A DNA stretch of 64,000 bases from Pseudomonas mandelii (GTDB lineage Bacteria > Pseudomonadota > Gammaproteobacteria > Pseudomonadales > Pseudomonadaceae). This document shows, piece after piece, positions 24,279 to 34,269 of this stretch. The DNA lies in the NCBI RefSeq assembly GCF_006438925.1, contig NZ_RCZA01000014.1:1-64000 (forward strand), in the 5' to 3' direction. How positions within the stretch are numbered: position 1 is the stretch's first letter; each line of letters opens with the position of its first letter. A program made the position numbers and the translations under genes. The notes under the pieces were generated by a model. That model ran no database searches, was not told where the DNA came from, and saw nothing but the letters and a program-made list of their open reading frames with translations.

Positions 24279-25736
24279 ATGTCGAAAGTAAAAGACAACG
24301 CTATTGATACCGCCGAACAGGCGTTCCAGCCACTGCACGCATTGGCTGCATCCAGTTCTGCGTTCAACCAGATCAATAGCTTCAGCCATCAGTATGATCG
24401 GGGCGGTAACCTCACGGTCAATGGCAAACCCTCCTTCTCCGTAGACCAGGCAGCTACCCAGTTGCTGCGCGATGGCGCTGCCTACCAGGACAAGGACGGC
24501 AGCGGCAAAATCGAACTCACCTATACGTTCCTGACCTCGGCGTCGTCGAGCACCATGAACAAACACGGGATCACCGGGTTCAGCCAGTTCAGCGCTCAGC
24601 AGAAAGCCCAGGCCGTGCTGGCCATGCAATCCTGGGCCGACGTGGCCAATGTCACGTTCACCGATAAGGCCACGGGCGGCGACGGTCACATGACCTTCGG
24701 TAATTACAGCGGCGGTCAGGATGGTGCGGCGGCTTTTGCCTATCTGCCTGGCACGGGCGCGGGTTACGACGGTACTTCCTGGTACCTGACCAACAGCAGC
24801 TACACGCCAAACAAGACGCCGGACCTGAACAATTACGGCCGGCAAACCCTGACCCACGAAATCGGTCACACCTTGGGCCTGGCCCATCCTGGCGACTACA
24901 ACGCCGGCGAGGGCGCTCCGACCTACAACGACGCGTCCTACGGGCAAGACACCCGCGGTTACAGCGTCATGAGCTACTGGAGTGAAAGCAATACCAGCCA
25001 GAACTTCAGCAAGGGCGGCGTCGAAGCCTATTCGTCCGGTCCGCTGATGGACGATATCGCGGCCATCCAAAAGCTCTACGGCGCCAACACCAGCACCCGT
25101 ACCGGCGACACCACTTACGGCTTCAACTCCAACGCCGGGCGCGACTTCCTGAGCGCGACTTCGTCGTCGGACAAGGTTGTGTTTTCGGTTTGGGATGCGG
25201 GCGGCAAGGACACGCTGGACTTCTCCGGGTTTACCCAAAACCAGAAAATCAACCTCAATGAGGCCTCGTTCTCCGACGTTGGCGGCCTGGTGGGTAACGT
25301 GTCCATCGCCAAGGGCGTCACTGTCGAGAACGCTATCGGCGGCTCGGGCAGCGACCTGCTGATCGGCAACAGCGTGTCCAACGAACTGAAGGGCGGTGCC
25401 GGCAACGACATCCTCTTCGGCGCGGGCGGCGCGGACAAACTGTGGGGGGGTGCCGGTTCGGATACCTTCGTGTTCGCCGCCAGCAGCGATTCCAAACCCG
25501 GTGCAGTCGACCAGATCCTCGATTTTGTCAGCGGCCTGGACAAGATCGACCTGACCGGTATCACCAACGGCGCGGGCCTGCATTTCGTGAATTCGTTCAC
25601 CGGTGCGGCAGGCGATGCGGTGTTGACCTCTTCGGGCGGCAACAGCCTGTTGTCGGTGGACTTCTCCGGGCATGGCGTGGCTGATTTCCTGGTCAGCACT
25701 GTGGGCCAGGCGGCTTACTCCGACATCGCTGCATGA
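24279..25736 (+). CDS. aprA: Serralysin-type extracellular zinc metalloprotease (AprA/AprX)
   Basis: A 485-residue secreted protease; ATG 24279 is chosen over a GTG two codons earlier because AAGGAAG lies at the right distance. HEIGHTLGLAH (His193, Glu194, His197, His203) binds zinc and carries the general base; YSVMSYW is the Met-turn. RTX repeats follow (GGSGSDLLIGN, GGAGNDILFGAGG, GGAGSDTFVF), which bind calcium and fold the protein outside the cell. There is no N-terminal signal peptide; the C-terminal region carries the type I secretion signal. The inhibitor AprI and exporter AprDEF are encoded directly downstream. Confidence 0.95.
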   Translation: MSKVKDNAIDTAEQAFQPLHALAASSSAFNQINSFSHQYDRGGNLTVNGKPSFSVDQAATQLLRDGAAYQDKDGSGKIELTYTFLTSASSSTMNKHGITGFSQFSAQQKAQAVLAMQSWADVANVTFTDKATGGDGHMTFGNYSGGQDGAAAFAYLPGTGAGYDGTSWYLTNSSYTPNKTPDLNNYGRQTLTHEIGHTLGLAHPGDYNAGEGAPTYNDASYGQDTRGYSVMSYWSESNTSQNFSKGGVEAYSSGPLMDDIAAIQKLYGANTSTRTGDTTYGFNSNAGRDFLSATSSSDKVVFSVWDAGGKDTLDFSGFTQNQKINLNEASFSDVGGLVGNVSIAKGVTVENAIGGSGSDLLIGNSVSNELKGGAGNDILFGAGGADKLWGGAGSDTFVFAASSDSKPGAVDQILDFVSGLDKIDLTGITNGAGLHFVNSFTGAAGDAVLTSSGGNSLLSVDFSGHGVADFLVSTVGQAAYSDIAA

Positions 25737-25803
25737 TGTGAGGTGAAAAGGAGGGCGGCGCAGACGCGCTGCTCTCTGCCCCTTGAAATGAGTAAAGCGT
25801 CTT

Positions 25804-26229
25804 ATGATCCATAACGGCTTCACTGACAGAGCAACCGCGTGGCTATTGGCGACGTTCATGATGATTTTTGGAGATGTAGCCATGGCGAGCAGCCTGAAAT
25901 TAGCAGACCCCTCGGAACTGGCTGGCAAGTGGCAGGCGACCCTGATCGCCAAAGATGACTCGCCAGAGTCCCAGGCGTTGCAGGACAAACCGTCCAACGT
26001 CTGCGTCATCGACTTTCAACCGAAGCAGACGCTGGGTGAGGGCGCCGATTGTCTCAGCGCCTGGCTGGACGGCGAATCTGCGATGGGCTGGTTCCCTGAG
26101 CCGGATGGCCTGGCGATCACCGGTAAAGAAGGTTCGAAGATTCTATTTCTCAGCCGCCAACGCGACGGATCGTATAAAGCCACATTGAAATCCGATCTGG
26201 TCATAACACTTGTGCGCCAGGTGCAATAA
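25804..26229 (+). CDS. aprI: Periplasmic alkaline protease inhibitor
   Basis: A 141-residue protein of the Inh family. A signal peptide (about 28 residues, ending AMA-SS) exports it to the periplasm. The mature protein begins with SLKLADPSELAGKWQ; in this family the N-terminal strand inserts into the protease active site. Two Cys (in NVCVIDF and ADCLSAW) fit the conserved disulphide. It protects the periplasm against prematurely active AprA. It follows aprA by 67 bases and is the expected neighbour in fluorescent pseudomonads. Confidence 0.9.
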   Translation: MIHNGFTDRATAWLLATFMMIFGDVAMASSLKLADPSELAGKWQATLIAKDDSPESQALQDKPSNVCVIDFQPKQTLGEGADCLSAWLDGESAMGWFPEPDGLAITGKEGSKILFLSRQRDGSYKATLKSDLVITLVRQVQ

Positions 26230-26416
26230 CACGACTCGAATACAACGTTGGTCATTCCCGGCATAAGCACAGCACAACTAATCGAAGCACTCTGTCGCCC
26301 ACGAAAAGTTGTTATTAGTTTGTAAACGTTCCCGCAAAGCCTATATCCGCCCCTGCGCGGACAGTTAATGGAAACTTCGCCCGACAGGGCGAGGAATAAC
26401 ACCTCAGGAATAACCC

Positions 26417-28192
26417 ATGAAGATGGCAAAGAGCCCGGCCACCGCACCCTTATTCAAAGCGCTGGGCGACTACAAGAGCATCCTGATCAGCGTCGGTTGT
26501 TTTACCGCGTTAATTAACGTGCTGATGCTGGTTCCGTCGATTTACATGCTCCAGGTCTACGACCGCGTGCTGTCTTCGCAAAATGAAACCACCCTGGCGA
26601 TGCTGTCGTTGATGGTGGTCGGGTTCTTTGCCTTCATCGGTTTGCTTGAGATCGTGCGTAGCTTCATCGTTATCCGCATCGGCAGCCAACTGGAGCGCCG
26701 CTTCAACCTGCGGGTTTATCAGGCCGCATTCGAGCGCAACCTGTTTCGGGGCGAGGGCAACGCCGGGCAAGCCTTGGGGGACCTGACGCAAATTCGCCAG
26801 TTCGTCACCGGCCCGGCATTGTTTGCCTTCTTCGATGCGCCGTGGTTTCCGGTCTATCTGTTCGTGATCTACCTGTTCAATGTCTGGCTCGGCGTGTTTG
26901 CGACGGTGGGCACGGTGCTGTTGATCGGCCTTGCTTGCCTCAACGAGACAATGACCAAAAAGCCCCTGGGTGAAGCCGCAGGGTTTTCCCAGAAATCCAG
27001 CCAACTGGCCACCAGTCACCTGCACAACGCCGAAACCATTCAGGCCATGGGCATGCTCGGGGCGTTGCGTACACGTTGGTTCCAGGTCCACTCACGTTTC
27101 CTCGGCTTGCAGAACCAGGCCAGCGACACCGGTTCCGTCATCAGCTCCCTGAGCAAAACCCTGCGCCTGTGCCTGCAATCGTTGGTGCTGGGGCTGGGTG
27201 CACTGCTGGTGATCAAGGGTGATATGACGGCCGGGATGATGATCGCCGGTTCCATCCTGATGGGGCGGGTCCTGAGCCCCATCGACCAATTGATCGCCGT
27301 GTGGAAACAGTGGAGCGGCGCCAAGCTCGCTTACCGTCGTCTTGATTCGTTGCTGCAAGCCTTTCCACCGAGTGACGAGGCCATGGCGCTGCCGGCACCG
27401 AAAGGCCAGATCGCGTTCGAACAGGTCAGCGCCGCGCCGCCGGGGCAACGGGCCGCCACGCTGCACCTGGTCAATTTCAGCCTCGGTGCCGGGGAAGTGC
27501 TGGGCGTGCTCGGGGCATCCGGTTCCGGCAAATCGACATTGGCCCGGGTGCTCGTTGGCGTCTGGCCGACGCTGGGCGGCACGGTGCGGCTCGACGGCGC
27601 GGACATTCATCGTTGGAACCGCGACGATCTCGGTCCCTACATCGGTTACCTGCCGCAGGACATCGAATTGTTCAGCGGCAGCATCGCCGAAAACATCGCC
27701 CGGTTCAGCGAGGCGGACCCGCAAAAAGTCGTTGAAGCCGCGCAGCAGGCCGGCGTTCATGAGCTGATTCTGCGCATGCCGCAAGGCTACGACACCGTGC
27801 TCGGCGAGGACGGCAGCGGTTTGTCCGGGGGCCAGAAGCAGCGTGTGGCACTGGCGCGCGCGTTGTATGGCAACCCGCGCCTGGTGGTGCTGGACGAACC
27901 CAATTCCAACCTCGACACCGTGGGCGAAGCAGCATTGGCCAGCGCCATCGCGCAAATGAAAGCCCAAGGCACCAGCGTGATTCTGGTGACCCATCGCTCC
28001 TCGGCACTGGCCCAAGCCGACAAGCTACTGGTGCTCAACGAAGGACGTCTGCAAGCCTTCGGTGCAAGCCAGGACGTGCTTAAGGCACTCGCAGCCAATC
28101 AGGAACAGCAGCGGGAAAAAACCGCGCAAGCGCCGGGTGGACTCAGCATGAGCCGGCAGTATCAGCCCTCGACAAGGAATTCGAGTGTATGA
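26417..28192 (+). CDS. aprD: Type I secretion ABC transporter AprD
   Basis: A 591-residue inner-membrane ABC exporter. The first ~300 residues form the transmembrane domain; LGASGSGKSTLARVLVG is Walker A, LSGGQKQRVALARALYG the signature, LVVLDEPNSNLD Walker B, and VTHRSSALAQ the H-loop. It energises export of AprA and very likely of the RTX lipase encoded downstream. The 187-base gap from aprI contains a small hairpin (TCGCCC/GGGCGA, 26377-26392) that might tune expression. It overlaps aprE by four bases. Confidence 0.95.
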   Translation: MKMAKSPATAPLFKALGDYKSILISVGCFTALINVLMLVPSIYMLQVYDRVLSSQNETTLAMLSLMVVGFFAFIGLLEIVRSFIVIRIGSQLERRFNLRVYQAAFERNLFRGEGNAGQALGDLTQIRQFVTGPALFAFFDAPWFPVYLFVIYLFNVWLGVFATVGTVLLIGLACLNETMTKKPLGEAAGFSQKSSQLATSHLHNAETIQAMGMLGALRTRWFQVHSRFLGLQNQASDTGSVISSLSKTLRLCLQSLVLGLGALLVIKGDMTAGMMIAGSILMGRVLSPIDQLIAVWKQWSGAKLAYRRLDSLLQAFPPSDEAMALPAPKGQIAFEQVSAAPPGQRAATLHLVNFSLGAGEVLGVLGASGSGKSTLARVLVGVWPTLGGTVRLDGADIHRWNRDDLGPYIGYLPQDIELFSGSIAENIARFSEADPQKVVEAAQQAGVHELILRMPQGYDTVLGEDGSGLSGGQKQRVALARALYGNPRLVVLDEPNSNLDTVGEAALASAIAQMKAQGTSVILVTHRSSALAQADKLLVLNEGRLQAFGASQDVLKALAANQEQQREKTAQAPGGLSMSRQYQPSTRNSSV

Positions 28193-29523
28193 GCAACATC
28201 AGCGAAGCCACCATGGAACACGACTACATCGCAGAGCGCCCTGAGCGTGACGCGCGTTTCTTCGTCCGCCTGGGCTGGATTCTGGCGATCGTCGGCGCCG
28301 GCAGTTTCTTCACCTGGGCCAGCCTCGCGCCGCTTGACCAAGGCATTCCCGTGCAAGGCACGGTCGTGGTGTCGGGCAAGCGCAAAGCCGTGCAATCGAT
28401 GAGCAGTGGGGTGGTCAGCCAGATTCTGGTGCGTGAGGGTCAAGTGGTGAAGCAGGGCCAGCCATTGTTCCAGCTCGACCAGACACAAGTCGCCGCTGAC
28501 GTGCAATCGCTGCAAGCGCAATACCGCATGGCCTGGGCCAGTCTGGCGCGGTGGCAGAGTGAACGGGACAACCTCAAGCAAGTGAGTTTCCCCACTGAAC
28601 TGAGCAACAATCCTGACCCGCGTCTGGCCTTGGTGCTGGAAGGTCAACGGCAGTTGTTCAGTAGCCGCCGTGAAGCGTTTTCTCGCGAACAGGCTGCCTT
28701 GCGCGCCAGCATCGAAGGCGCCAGCGCGCAACTGGCCGGCATGCGCCGCGCCCGCACGGACTTGACTGCTCAGGCCAGCTCTCTGCAACAACAGCTGAGC
28801 AACCTTCAGCCCCTGGCGGATAACGGCTACATCCCGCGAAATCGGTTGATGGAGTACCAGCGTCAACTGTCGCAAGTTCAGCAGCAATTGGCAGAAAACA
28901 CCGGCGACAGCGGCCGTGTGGAGCAGGGCATCCTCGAATCGCGGCTGAAACTGCAACAGCACATCGAGGAATACCAGAAAGAGGTCCGCACCCAACTGGC
29001 CGATGCGCAATTGAAGAGCGTGACGCTGGAAGAGCAACTGACGTCCGCCGGGTTCGATCTGCAACACAGCGAGATCATCGCCACCGCCGATGGCATTGCG
29101 GTCAACCTCGGGGTTCACACCGTGGGCGCGGTGGTGCGTCAGGGCGAAACCTTGCTGGAGATCGTGCCTCAAGGGACGAGTCTGGAGGTGGAAGGGCACC
29201 TGCCTGTCAACCTGGTCGACAAAGTCGGCACGCACTTGCCGGTGGACATTTTGTTCACGGCGTTCAACCAGAGCCGCACGCCGCGCGTGCCCGGCGAAGT
29301 CAGCCTGATCTCCGCCGACCAGATGATCGACGAGAAAACCGGTGCGCCGTATTACGTACTGCGCAGCAGCGTCAGCGATCAGGCCATGGAAAAACTCAAC
29401 GGTCTGGTGATCAAGCCTGGCATGCCGGCGGAAATGTTCGTGCGCACCGGTGAACGTTCACTCCTCAACTATTTGTTCAAACCGCTGCTCGACCGGGCAG
29501 GCTCCGCGTTGACTGAGGAATAA
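28189..29523 (+). CDS. aprE: Type I secretion membrane fusion protein AprE
   Basis: A 444-residue HlyD-family adaptor. One N-terminal membrane helix (around residues 25-45) anchors it in the inner membrane; then a lipoyl half-motif (VQGTVVVSGKRKAVQ), a long Gln-rich coiled-coil hairpin in the middle third, and a beta-barrel domain ending in GMPAEMFVRTGERS. It links AprD to the outer-membrane channel AprF. Its ATG overlaps the aprD stop (ATGA), indicating translational coupling. Confidence 0.95.
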   Translation: MSNISEATMEHDYIAERPERDARFFVRLGWILAIVGAGSFFTWASLAPLDQGIPVQGTVVVSGKRKAVQSMSSGVVSQILVREGQVVKQGQPLFQLDQTQVAADVQSLQAQYRMAWASLARWQSERDNLKQVSFPTELSNNPDPRLALVLEGQRQLFSSRREAFSREQAALRASIEGASAQLAGMRRARTDLTAQASSLQQQLSNLQPLADNGYIPRNRLMEYQRQLSQVQQQLAENTGDSGRVEQGILESRLKLQQHIEEYQKEVRTQLADAQLKSVTLEEQLTSAGFDLQHSEIIATADGIAVNLGVHTVGAVVRQGETLLEIVPQGTSLEVEGHLPVNLVDKVGTHLPVDILFTAFNQSRTPRVPGEVSLISADQMIDEKTGAPYYVLRSSVSDQAMEKLNGLVIKPGMPAEMFVRTGERSLLNYLFKPLLDRAGSALTEE

Positions 29524-29525
29524 GG

Positions 29526-30887
29526 ATGTTCCGCTGTATGAATAAGCTTTCCATGCTCGCAGCGACCCTGGCGTTGCTGACCTGCAACAGTGTGCTGGCG
29601 ATGGGACCGTTCGACATCTACGAACAGGCATTGCGCAATGATCCGGTGTTTCTCGGCGCCATCAAGGAACGCGATGCTGGCCTTGAAAACCGCGCCATTG
29701 GCCGCGCCGGGCTGTTGCCCAGGATCGGTTACAACTACAACAAGGGGCGCAACTCCTCCAAGGCCACCGCCCTCAATGAGCGCGGGCAGAACCGCACCGA
29801 TGACCGCAACTACAGCAGTTACGGCTCGACCCTGACCCTGCAACAACCGCTGCTCGACTACGAGGCTTACGCGTCGTACCGCAAAGGCGTGGCGCAATCG
29901 CTGTTTGCCGACGAAGCCTTTCGCGGCAAGAGCCAGGAATTGCTGGTTCGGGTGCTGGAAAATTACACCCAGGCGCTGTTCGCTCAGGATCAGATCGACA
30001 TCGCGCAGGCCAAGAAAAAGGCTTTCGAGCAACAGTTCCAGCAGAACGAACACATGTTCCGACAGGGCGAGGGCACGCGTACCGACATCCTTGAGGCCGA
30101 GTCCCGCTATGAACTGGCCACGGCCGAGGAAATCGAAGCCCGTGATGAGCAGGACGCGTCGTTACGAGAGCTGGGCGCGCTGATTGGCGTGCCGGCGATC
30201 AATATCGGGGATTTGGCGCCGCTGGATCAGAGTTTCCAGACGTTCACCCTGCAGCCGGCCAATTACGACACCTGGCACGAGATGGCCGTGGCCAACAACC
30301 CGAATCTGGCTTCGCAGCGCCATGCCGTGGAAGTCGCGCGTTATGAAGTCGAACGCAACCGCGCCGGACACCTGCCCAAAGTCAGTGCCTACGCCTCGGT
30401 GCGCCAGAACGAGTCGGAAAGCGGCAACACCTACAACCAGCGTTACGACACCAACACCATCGGCATCGAAGTCAACGTGCCGCTGTATGCGGGCGGCGGG
30501 GTCTCGGCCTCGACTCGCCAGGCCAGCCGCACCATGGAGCAGGCGGAGTACGAACTGGACGGCAAGACCCGGGAAACGTTGATTGAACTGCGTCGCCAGT
30601 TCAGCGCCTGCCTGTCGGGCGTGAACAAGTTGCGGGCTTATCAGAAAGCCCTGAAGTCTGCCGAAGCGCTGGTGGTTTCGACCAAGCAAAGCATTTTGGG
30701 CGGTGAGCGCGTCAACCTCGACGCATTGAACGCAGAACAACAACTATTTACCACCCGCCGCGATCTGGCACAGGCACGCTACGACTACTTGATGGCCTGG
30801 ACCAAGTTGCATTACTACGCCGGGACGTTGAATGAGCAGGATTTGGCCAAGGTTGACGAGGCGTTCGGCCAAGGCCCGAGGAGTTAA
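29526..30887 (+). CDS. aprF: Type I secretion outer membrane channel AprF (TolC family)
   Basis: A 453-residue TolC-like protein with a signal peptide ending near NSVLA-MG. The two structural repeats typical of TolC proteins are visible, each with a long helical part (AKKKAFEQQFQQNEHMFRQG and the segment around RVNLDALNAEQQLF) and strands. It completes the channel to the outside. It starts two bases after aprE. A REP pair follows at once and may stabilise the 3' end of the aprDEF message. Confidence 0.95.
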   Translation: MFRCMNKLSMLAATLALLTCNSVLAMGPFDIYEQALRNDPVFLGAIKERDAGLENRAIGRAGLLPRIGYNYNKGRNSSKATALNERGQNRTDDRNYSSYGSTLTLQQPLLDYEAYASYRKGVAQSLFADEAFRGKSQELLVRVLENYTQALFAQDQIDIAQAKKKAFEQQFQQNEHMFRQGEGTRTDILEAESRYELATAEEIEARDEQDASLRELGALIGVPAINIGDLAPLDQSFQTFTLQPANYDTWHEMAVANNPNLASQRHAVEVARYEVERNRAGHLPKVSAYASVRQNESESGNTYNQRYDTNTIGIEVNVPLYAGGGVSASTRQASRTMEQAEYELDGKTRETLIELRRQFSACLSGVNKLRAYQKALKSAEALVVSTKQSILGGERVNLDALNAEQQLFTTRRDLAQARYDYLMAWTKLHYYAGTLNEQDLAKVDEAFGQGPRS

Positions 30888-30898
30888 TGAGTTGAACC

Positions 30899-31023
30899 TG
30901 TAGCAGCTGGCGAAGCCTGCGTTCGACTGCGAAGCAGTCGCCATTCGGTCTATCTGACAAACCGTGTTGTCAGGTTTTACGACTGCTTCGCAGCCGAACG
31001 CAGGCTTCGCCAGCTGCTACAGG
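30899..31023. repeat. Inverted REP pair between aprF and pspA
   Basis: TGTAGCAGCTGGCGAAGCCT begins one REP (30899-30940), and the inverse, ending CGCCAGCTGCTACAGG, lies at 30979-31023. The copies are near-perfect reverse complements and could form a long hairpin in RNA, separating exporter and autotransporter transcripts. Confidence 0.9.
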
Positions 31024-31089
31024 GAGTTGCGTTGCTGCCCGGTATGGGCAACCAGAATTCTAAAAACGCCAAAAAAGCGAGAAGTGAAC

Positions 31090-34047
31090 ATGGACGTACA
31101 GATCAAGCCGATGTCGGTCGGCACGCTATTACTCCTGGTGTCAGCAATGCCCGTTTCGGTGCAAGCCGCTTACCTGGAAACCGGCACACCCGGTGATGCC
31201 GCCAGCTGGCGTTCGACCGAGTTCCAGCGCGACTGGGGACTGGCCCGTATGCAAGCCGATCAAGCCTATGCCGCCGGGATCACTGGCAAAGGCGTGAAAA
31301 TCGGCGAGCTCGATTCAGGCTTCGATGCTGCCCATCCCGAATTCGCCACCGACCGTTACCACGCGGTGACAGCCAGCGGCAGTTACGTTGACGGCTCCCA
31401 GTTCAATGTCGACGGCACGCTCAACCTCAACAACGATTCCCACGGCACGCACGTCGCCGGCACCATCGGCGCTTCCCGCGATGGCTCGGGCATGCACGGC
31501 GTGGCCTACAACGCGCAGGTCTACGTCGGCAACACCAACAAGAACGACAGCTTCCTGTTCGGCCCCAATCCTGATCCACGCTACTTCAAAGCGGTCTATA
31601 ACGCGTTGGCGGACGCCGGTGTGCGAGCGATCAACAACAGCTGGGGCAGCCAGCCGCCGGATGTCAGCTATCGGACCCTCGACGATCTGCATGCCGCCTA
31701 CGCCCAGCACTGGAACAAAGGTACCTGGCTCGATGAGGCAGCAGACGTTTCCCGGCGCGGTGTGATCAACGTGTTCAGTGCCGGTAACAGCGGTTACCCC
31801 AACGCCAGCGTGCGCTCAGCCTTGCCGTATTTTGAGCCGGACCTGGAAGGCCACTGGCTGGCGGTGTCGGGGCTGGATCAAGGCAATCAACAGAAATACA
31901 ACCAGTGCGGGATCGCCAAGTATTGGTGCATCACCACCCCCGGCGCGAAGATCGACAGCACCATTCCCGGCGCAGGCTATGCGATCAAGTCTGGCACCTC
32001 CATGTCCGCGCCGCATGCCACCGGTGCCTTGGCGCTGGTGATGGAACGCTATCCCTACATGAACAACCAGCAGGCGCTGGAAACCCTGCTGACCACCGCC
32101 ACCCAACTCGACGGTTCGATCACCGAGGCGCCCAATACCCGCGTTGGCTGGGGCGTGGCCAACCTCGAACGGGCGATGCGCGGGCCGGGGCAATTACTCG
32201 GGCGTTTCGACGCCAATCTGGGGGCAGGGCAGAGCGATGTCTGGAGCAACAACATCACCGACAAGGCGCTGATTCAGCGTCAGAGCGAAGACGCGGCGGA
32301 ACACAGTGCCTGGCAACAGACACTGAAGACCAAAGGTTGGGAGAACGGTGTGCCGGTCGGTGCCAGCCAGCAGGATCAGACCGACTATGCGGTGGGCATG
32401 GCACGCAATCTCGCCGCCTCCACTCGGGTCTACGAAGGCAGCCTGATCAAGTCTGGTGCCGGACGCCTGATGCTGACCGGCGACAATACCTGGCGCGGGG
32501 CGACCACGGTGAATGGCGGTCTGCTGTCGGTCAACGGGTCGTTGGCATCAACTGTGACCGTCAATGACAGCGGCACGCTGGGTGGGTCGGGACGCATCGG
32601 CGCACTGACCGCCAACCGCGGCGCTACGGTTGCACCCGGCAATTCCATTGGCACCTTGCAGGTCAGCGGCGACGTCACGTTTGCGCCGGGTTCGACCTAC
32701 GCGGTGGAGCTATCGCCGACCGAGAGTGACCGGATCGTCGCGGGCGGCACGGCCACGGTCAGCGGCGCGACTGTCAGCCTGTCACTGGAAAACAGCCCGA
32801 CCTTGCTCAGCACTCAACAAGTGCAAAGCCTGCTCGGTCATCAGTACAACATCCTGCAAGCGGCCGGCGGCGTTCAAGGTCAGTTCGGCGCGGTGCTGCC
32901 CAACTACCTGTTCATCGGCGGCAGCCTCGATTACGCCGCCACCGGTATTCAATTGAGTGTCGAGCGCAACGACACGACCTTCGCCAGCGTCGGCCAAACG
33001 CCGAACCAGCGCGCCGTAGCTTCCGTCGTTGAAGGGCTGGGGGCGGGCAATCCGGTTTACGAAAGCCTGCTGCTGTCACCCTCCGCGACGACCGCCCAAC
33101 AGGCGTTTCAGCAGTTGTCGGGGGAAATCTATCCGGCGCTGGGTTCGGTACTGATCAACGACAGCCGCTACCTGCGTGATGCGGTTGGCGAGCGACTGAT
33201 TGACGCCCAAGGCACTCAAAGCAATGGCTGGGTCAAGGCGCTGGGCGCCTGGGGCAAGACCGATGAGCGCCATGACACTGCCGGTTACACCACCTCGATT
33301 GGCGGCTTGCTCGCCGGTGTCGACGGGGCGCTCGATGAGCAAACCCGGATCGGCCTGGTCACCGGCTATAGCGACAGCTCGGTGAGCATGGGCTCCGGCA
33401 CTCACTCATCGGCCAAGGTCGACAGCTATCACCTGGGTGCATATGCCGGCCGCGAGCTGGGTGCCTGGCGTCTGAGTGCCGGCGGTGCCTACAGCTGGCA
33501 TCGGGCCGACGTCAAACGTGACCTGCAATACGGCGACGTCAGCGCCAAACAGAAAGCCAAGGTCGATGCCGGGACCACCCAAGTGTTCGGTGAAGCGGCG
33601 TATCGCCTGAACCTGCAACCTCTGGCGCTCGAACCCTTCGCGAACCTGGCCTACGTGCACCTCGACACCGAAGGTTTCACCGAGAAAGGTGACGCCGCCG
33701 CACTGAAAAGCAGTGGCGACACGCGTGACGCGGTGCTCAGCACGTTGGGCGTGCGCGCATTGAAAACCGTGAACCTGTCTGGCCAGCAGAAACTGGACCT
33801 GAGCGGCAGCCTCGGTTGGCAGCACAACCTGAGCCCTACCGATTCCGAAGAGCACCTGGCGTTTGCCGGCGGCAGCACTGCATTTTCCGTGGAGAGTTCG
33901 CCAATGGTGCGTGATGCGGCGCTGGTGGGCGCGCATGCCAGCCTGGCCCTGAGCCGGGACATCCGCTTGAACCTCGATTACACCGGCCAACTGGCCAGCC
34001 GCGAGAAAAGCCATGGCATAGGGCTCAGCCTCAATTGGCAGTTTTAA
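31090..34047 (+). CDS. pspA: Subtilase-type autotransporter serine protease PspA
   Basis: A 985-residue protein from ATG 31090, preceded by GAGAAG; the frame upstream runs through the REP and is not coding. Signal peptide to about residue 27 (VQAA). Catalytic triad: Asp75 in GELDSGFD, His118 in DSHGTHVAG, Ser304 in SGTSMSAPHATG. Around residues 450-560 lies a passenger-associated beta-helix segment (NDSGTLGGSGRIGAL, APGNSIGTLQVSG). The last ~280 residues form the autotransporter beta-barrel, ending in LSLNWQF with the terminal aromatic. It crosses the outer membrane by its own barrel and does not need AprDEF. Confidence 0.9.
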   Translation: MDVQIKPMSVGTLLLLVSAMPVSVQAAYLETGTPGDAASWRSTEFQRDWGLARMQADQAYAAGITGKGVKIGELDSGFDAAHPEFATDRYHAVTASGSYVDGSQFNVDGTLNLNNDSHGTHVAGTIGASRDGSGMHGVAYNAQVYVGNTNKNDSFLFGPNPDPRYFKAVYNALADAGVRAINNSWGSQPPDVSYRTLDDLHAAYAQHWNKGTWLDEAADVSRRGVINVFSAGNSGYPNASVRSALPYFEPDLEGHWLAVSGLDQGNQQKYNQCGIAKYWCITTPGAKIDSTIPGAGYAIKSGTSMSAPHATGALALVMERYPYMNNQQALETLLTTATQLDGSITEAPNTRVGWGVANLERAMRGPGQLLGRFDANLGAGQSDVWSNNITDKALIQRQSEDAAEHSAWQQTLKTKGWENGVPVGASQQDQTDYAVGMARNLAASTRVYEGSLIKSGAGRLMLTGDNTWRGATTVNGGLLSVNGSLASTVTVNDSGTLGGSGRIGALTANRGATVAPGNSIGTLQVSGDVTFAPGSTYAVELSPTESDRIVAGGTATVSGATVSLSLENSPTLLSTQQVQSLLGHQYNILQAAGGVQGQFGAVLPNYLFIGGSLDYAATGIQLSVERNDTTFASVGQTPNQRAVASVVEGLGAGNPVYESLLLSPSATTAQQAFQQLSGEIYPALGSVLINDSRYLRDAVGERLIDAQGTQSNGWVKALGAWGKTDERHDTAGYTTSIGGLLAGVDGALDEQTRIGLVTGYSDSSVSMGSGTHSSAKVDSYHLGAYAGRELGAWRLSAGGAYSWHRADVKRDLQYGDVSAKQKAKVDAGTTQVFGEAAYRLNLQPLALEPFANLAYVHLDTEGFTEKGDAAALKSSGDTRDAVLSTLGVRALKTVNLSGQQKLDLSGSLGWQHNLSPTDSEEHLAFAGGSTAFSVESSPMVRDAALVGAHASLALSRDIRLNLDYTGQLASREKSHGIGLSLNWQF

Positions 34048-34058
34048 CCCGAACCCTT

Positions 34059-34191
34059 GTAGCAGCTGGCGCAGCCTGCGTCCGGCTGCGAAGCAGTCGC
34101 AAAATCAGACTCTGCGGTCCGTCAGATACACCGTGCATGCAGGGTTTACGACTGCTTCGCAGCCGGACGCAGGCTGCGCCAGCTGCTACAG
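34059..34191. repeat. Inverted REP pair between pspA and pspB
   Basis: One REP starts TGTAGCAGCTGGCGCAGCC at 34059-34099; the inverse lies at 34148-34191 and ends GCGCCAGCTGCTACAGG. It is the same REP type as at 23.8 and 30.9 kb. Confidence 0.9.
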
Positions 34192-34269
34192 GGGGCGTGC
34201 TTCACAAATAGAAATAGGTGCTTTTCAAGGCACAGGGATTTTGGCAACACAACTAAGGACGGTAGCTGG

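Noticed and set aside
24192..26009. 605-codon open frame antisense to aprA and aprI
   Set aside because: It mirrors GC-rich codon structure of well-identified genes, has no ribosome-binding site and no recognisable domain. The same holds for long antisense frames over lipA (37550-38914), the FAN1/helicase pair (40183-42845) and fdnG (53468-55177).
30964..31089. N-terminal extension of pspA by 42 codons
   Set aside because: It translates the REP element; the signal peptide begins at 31090 with a ribosome-binding site in front.
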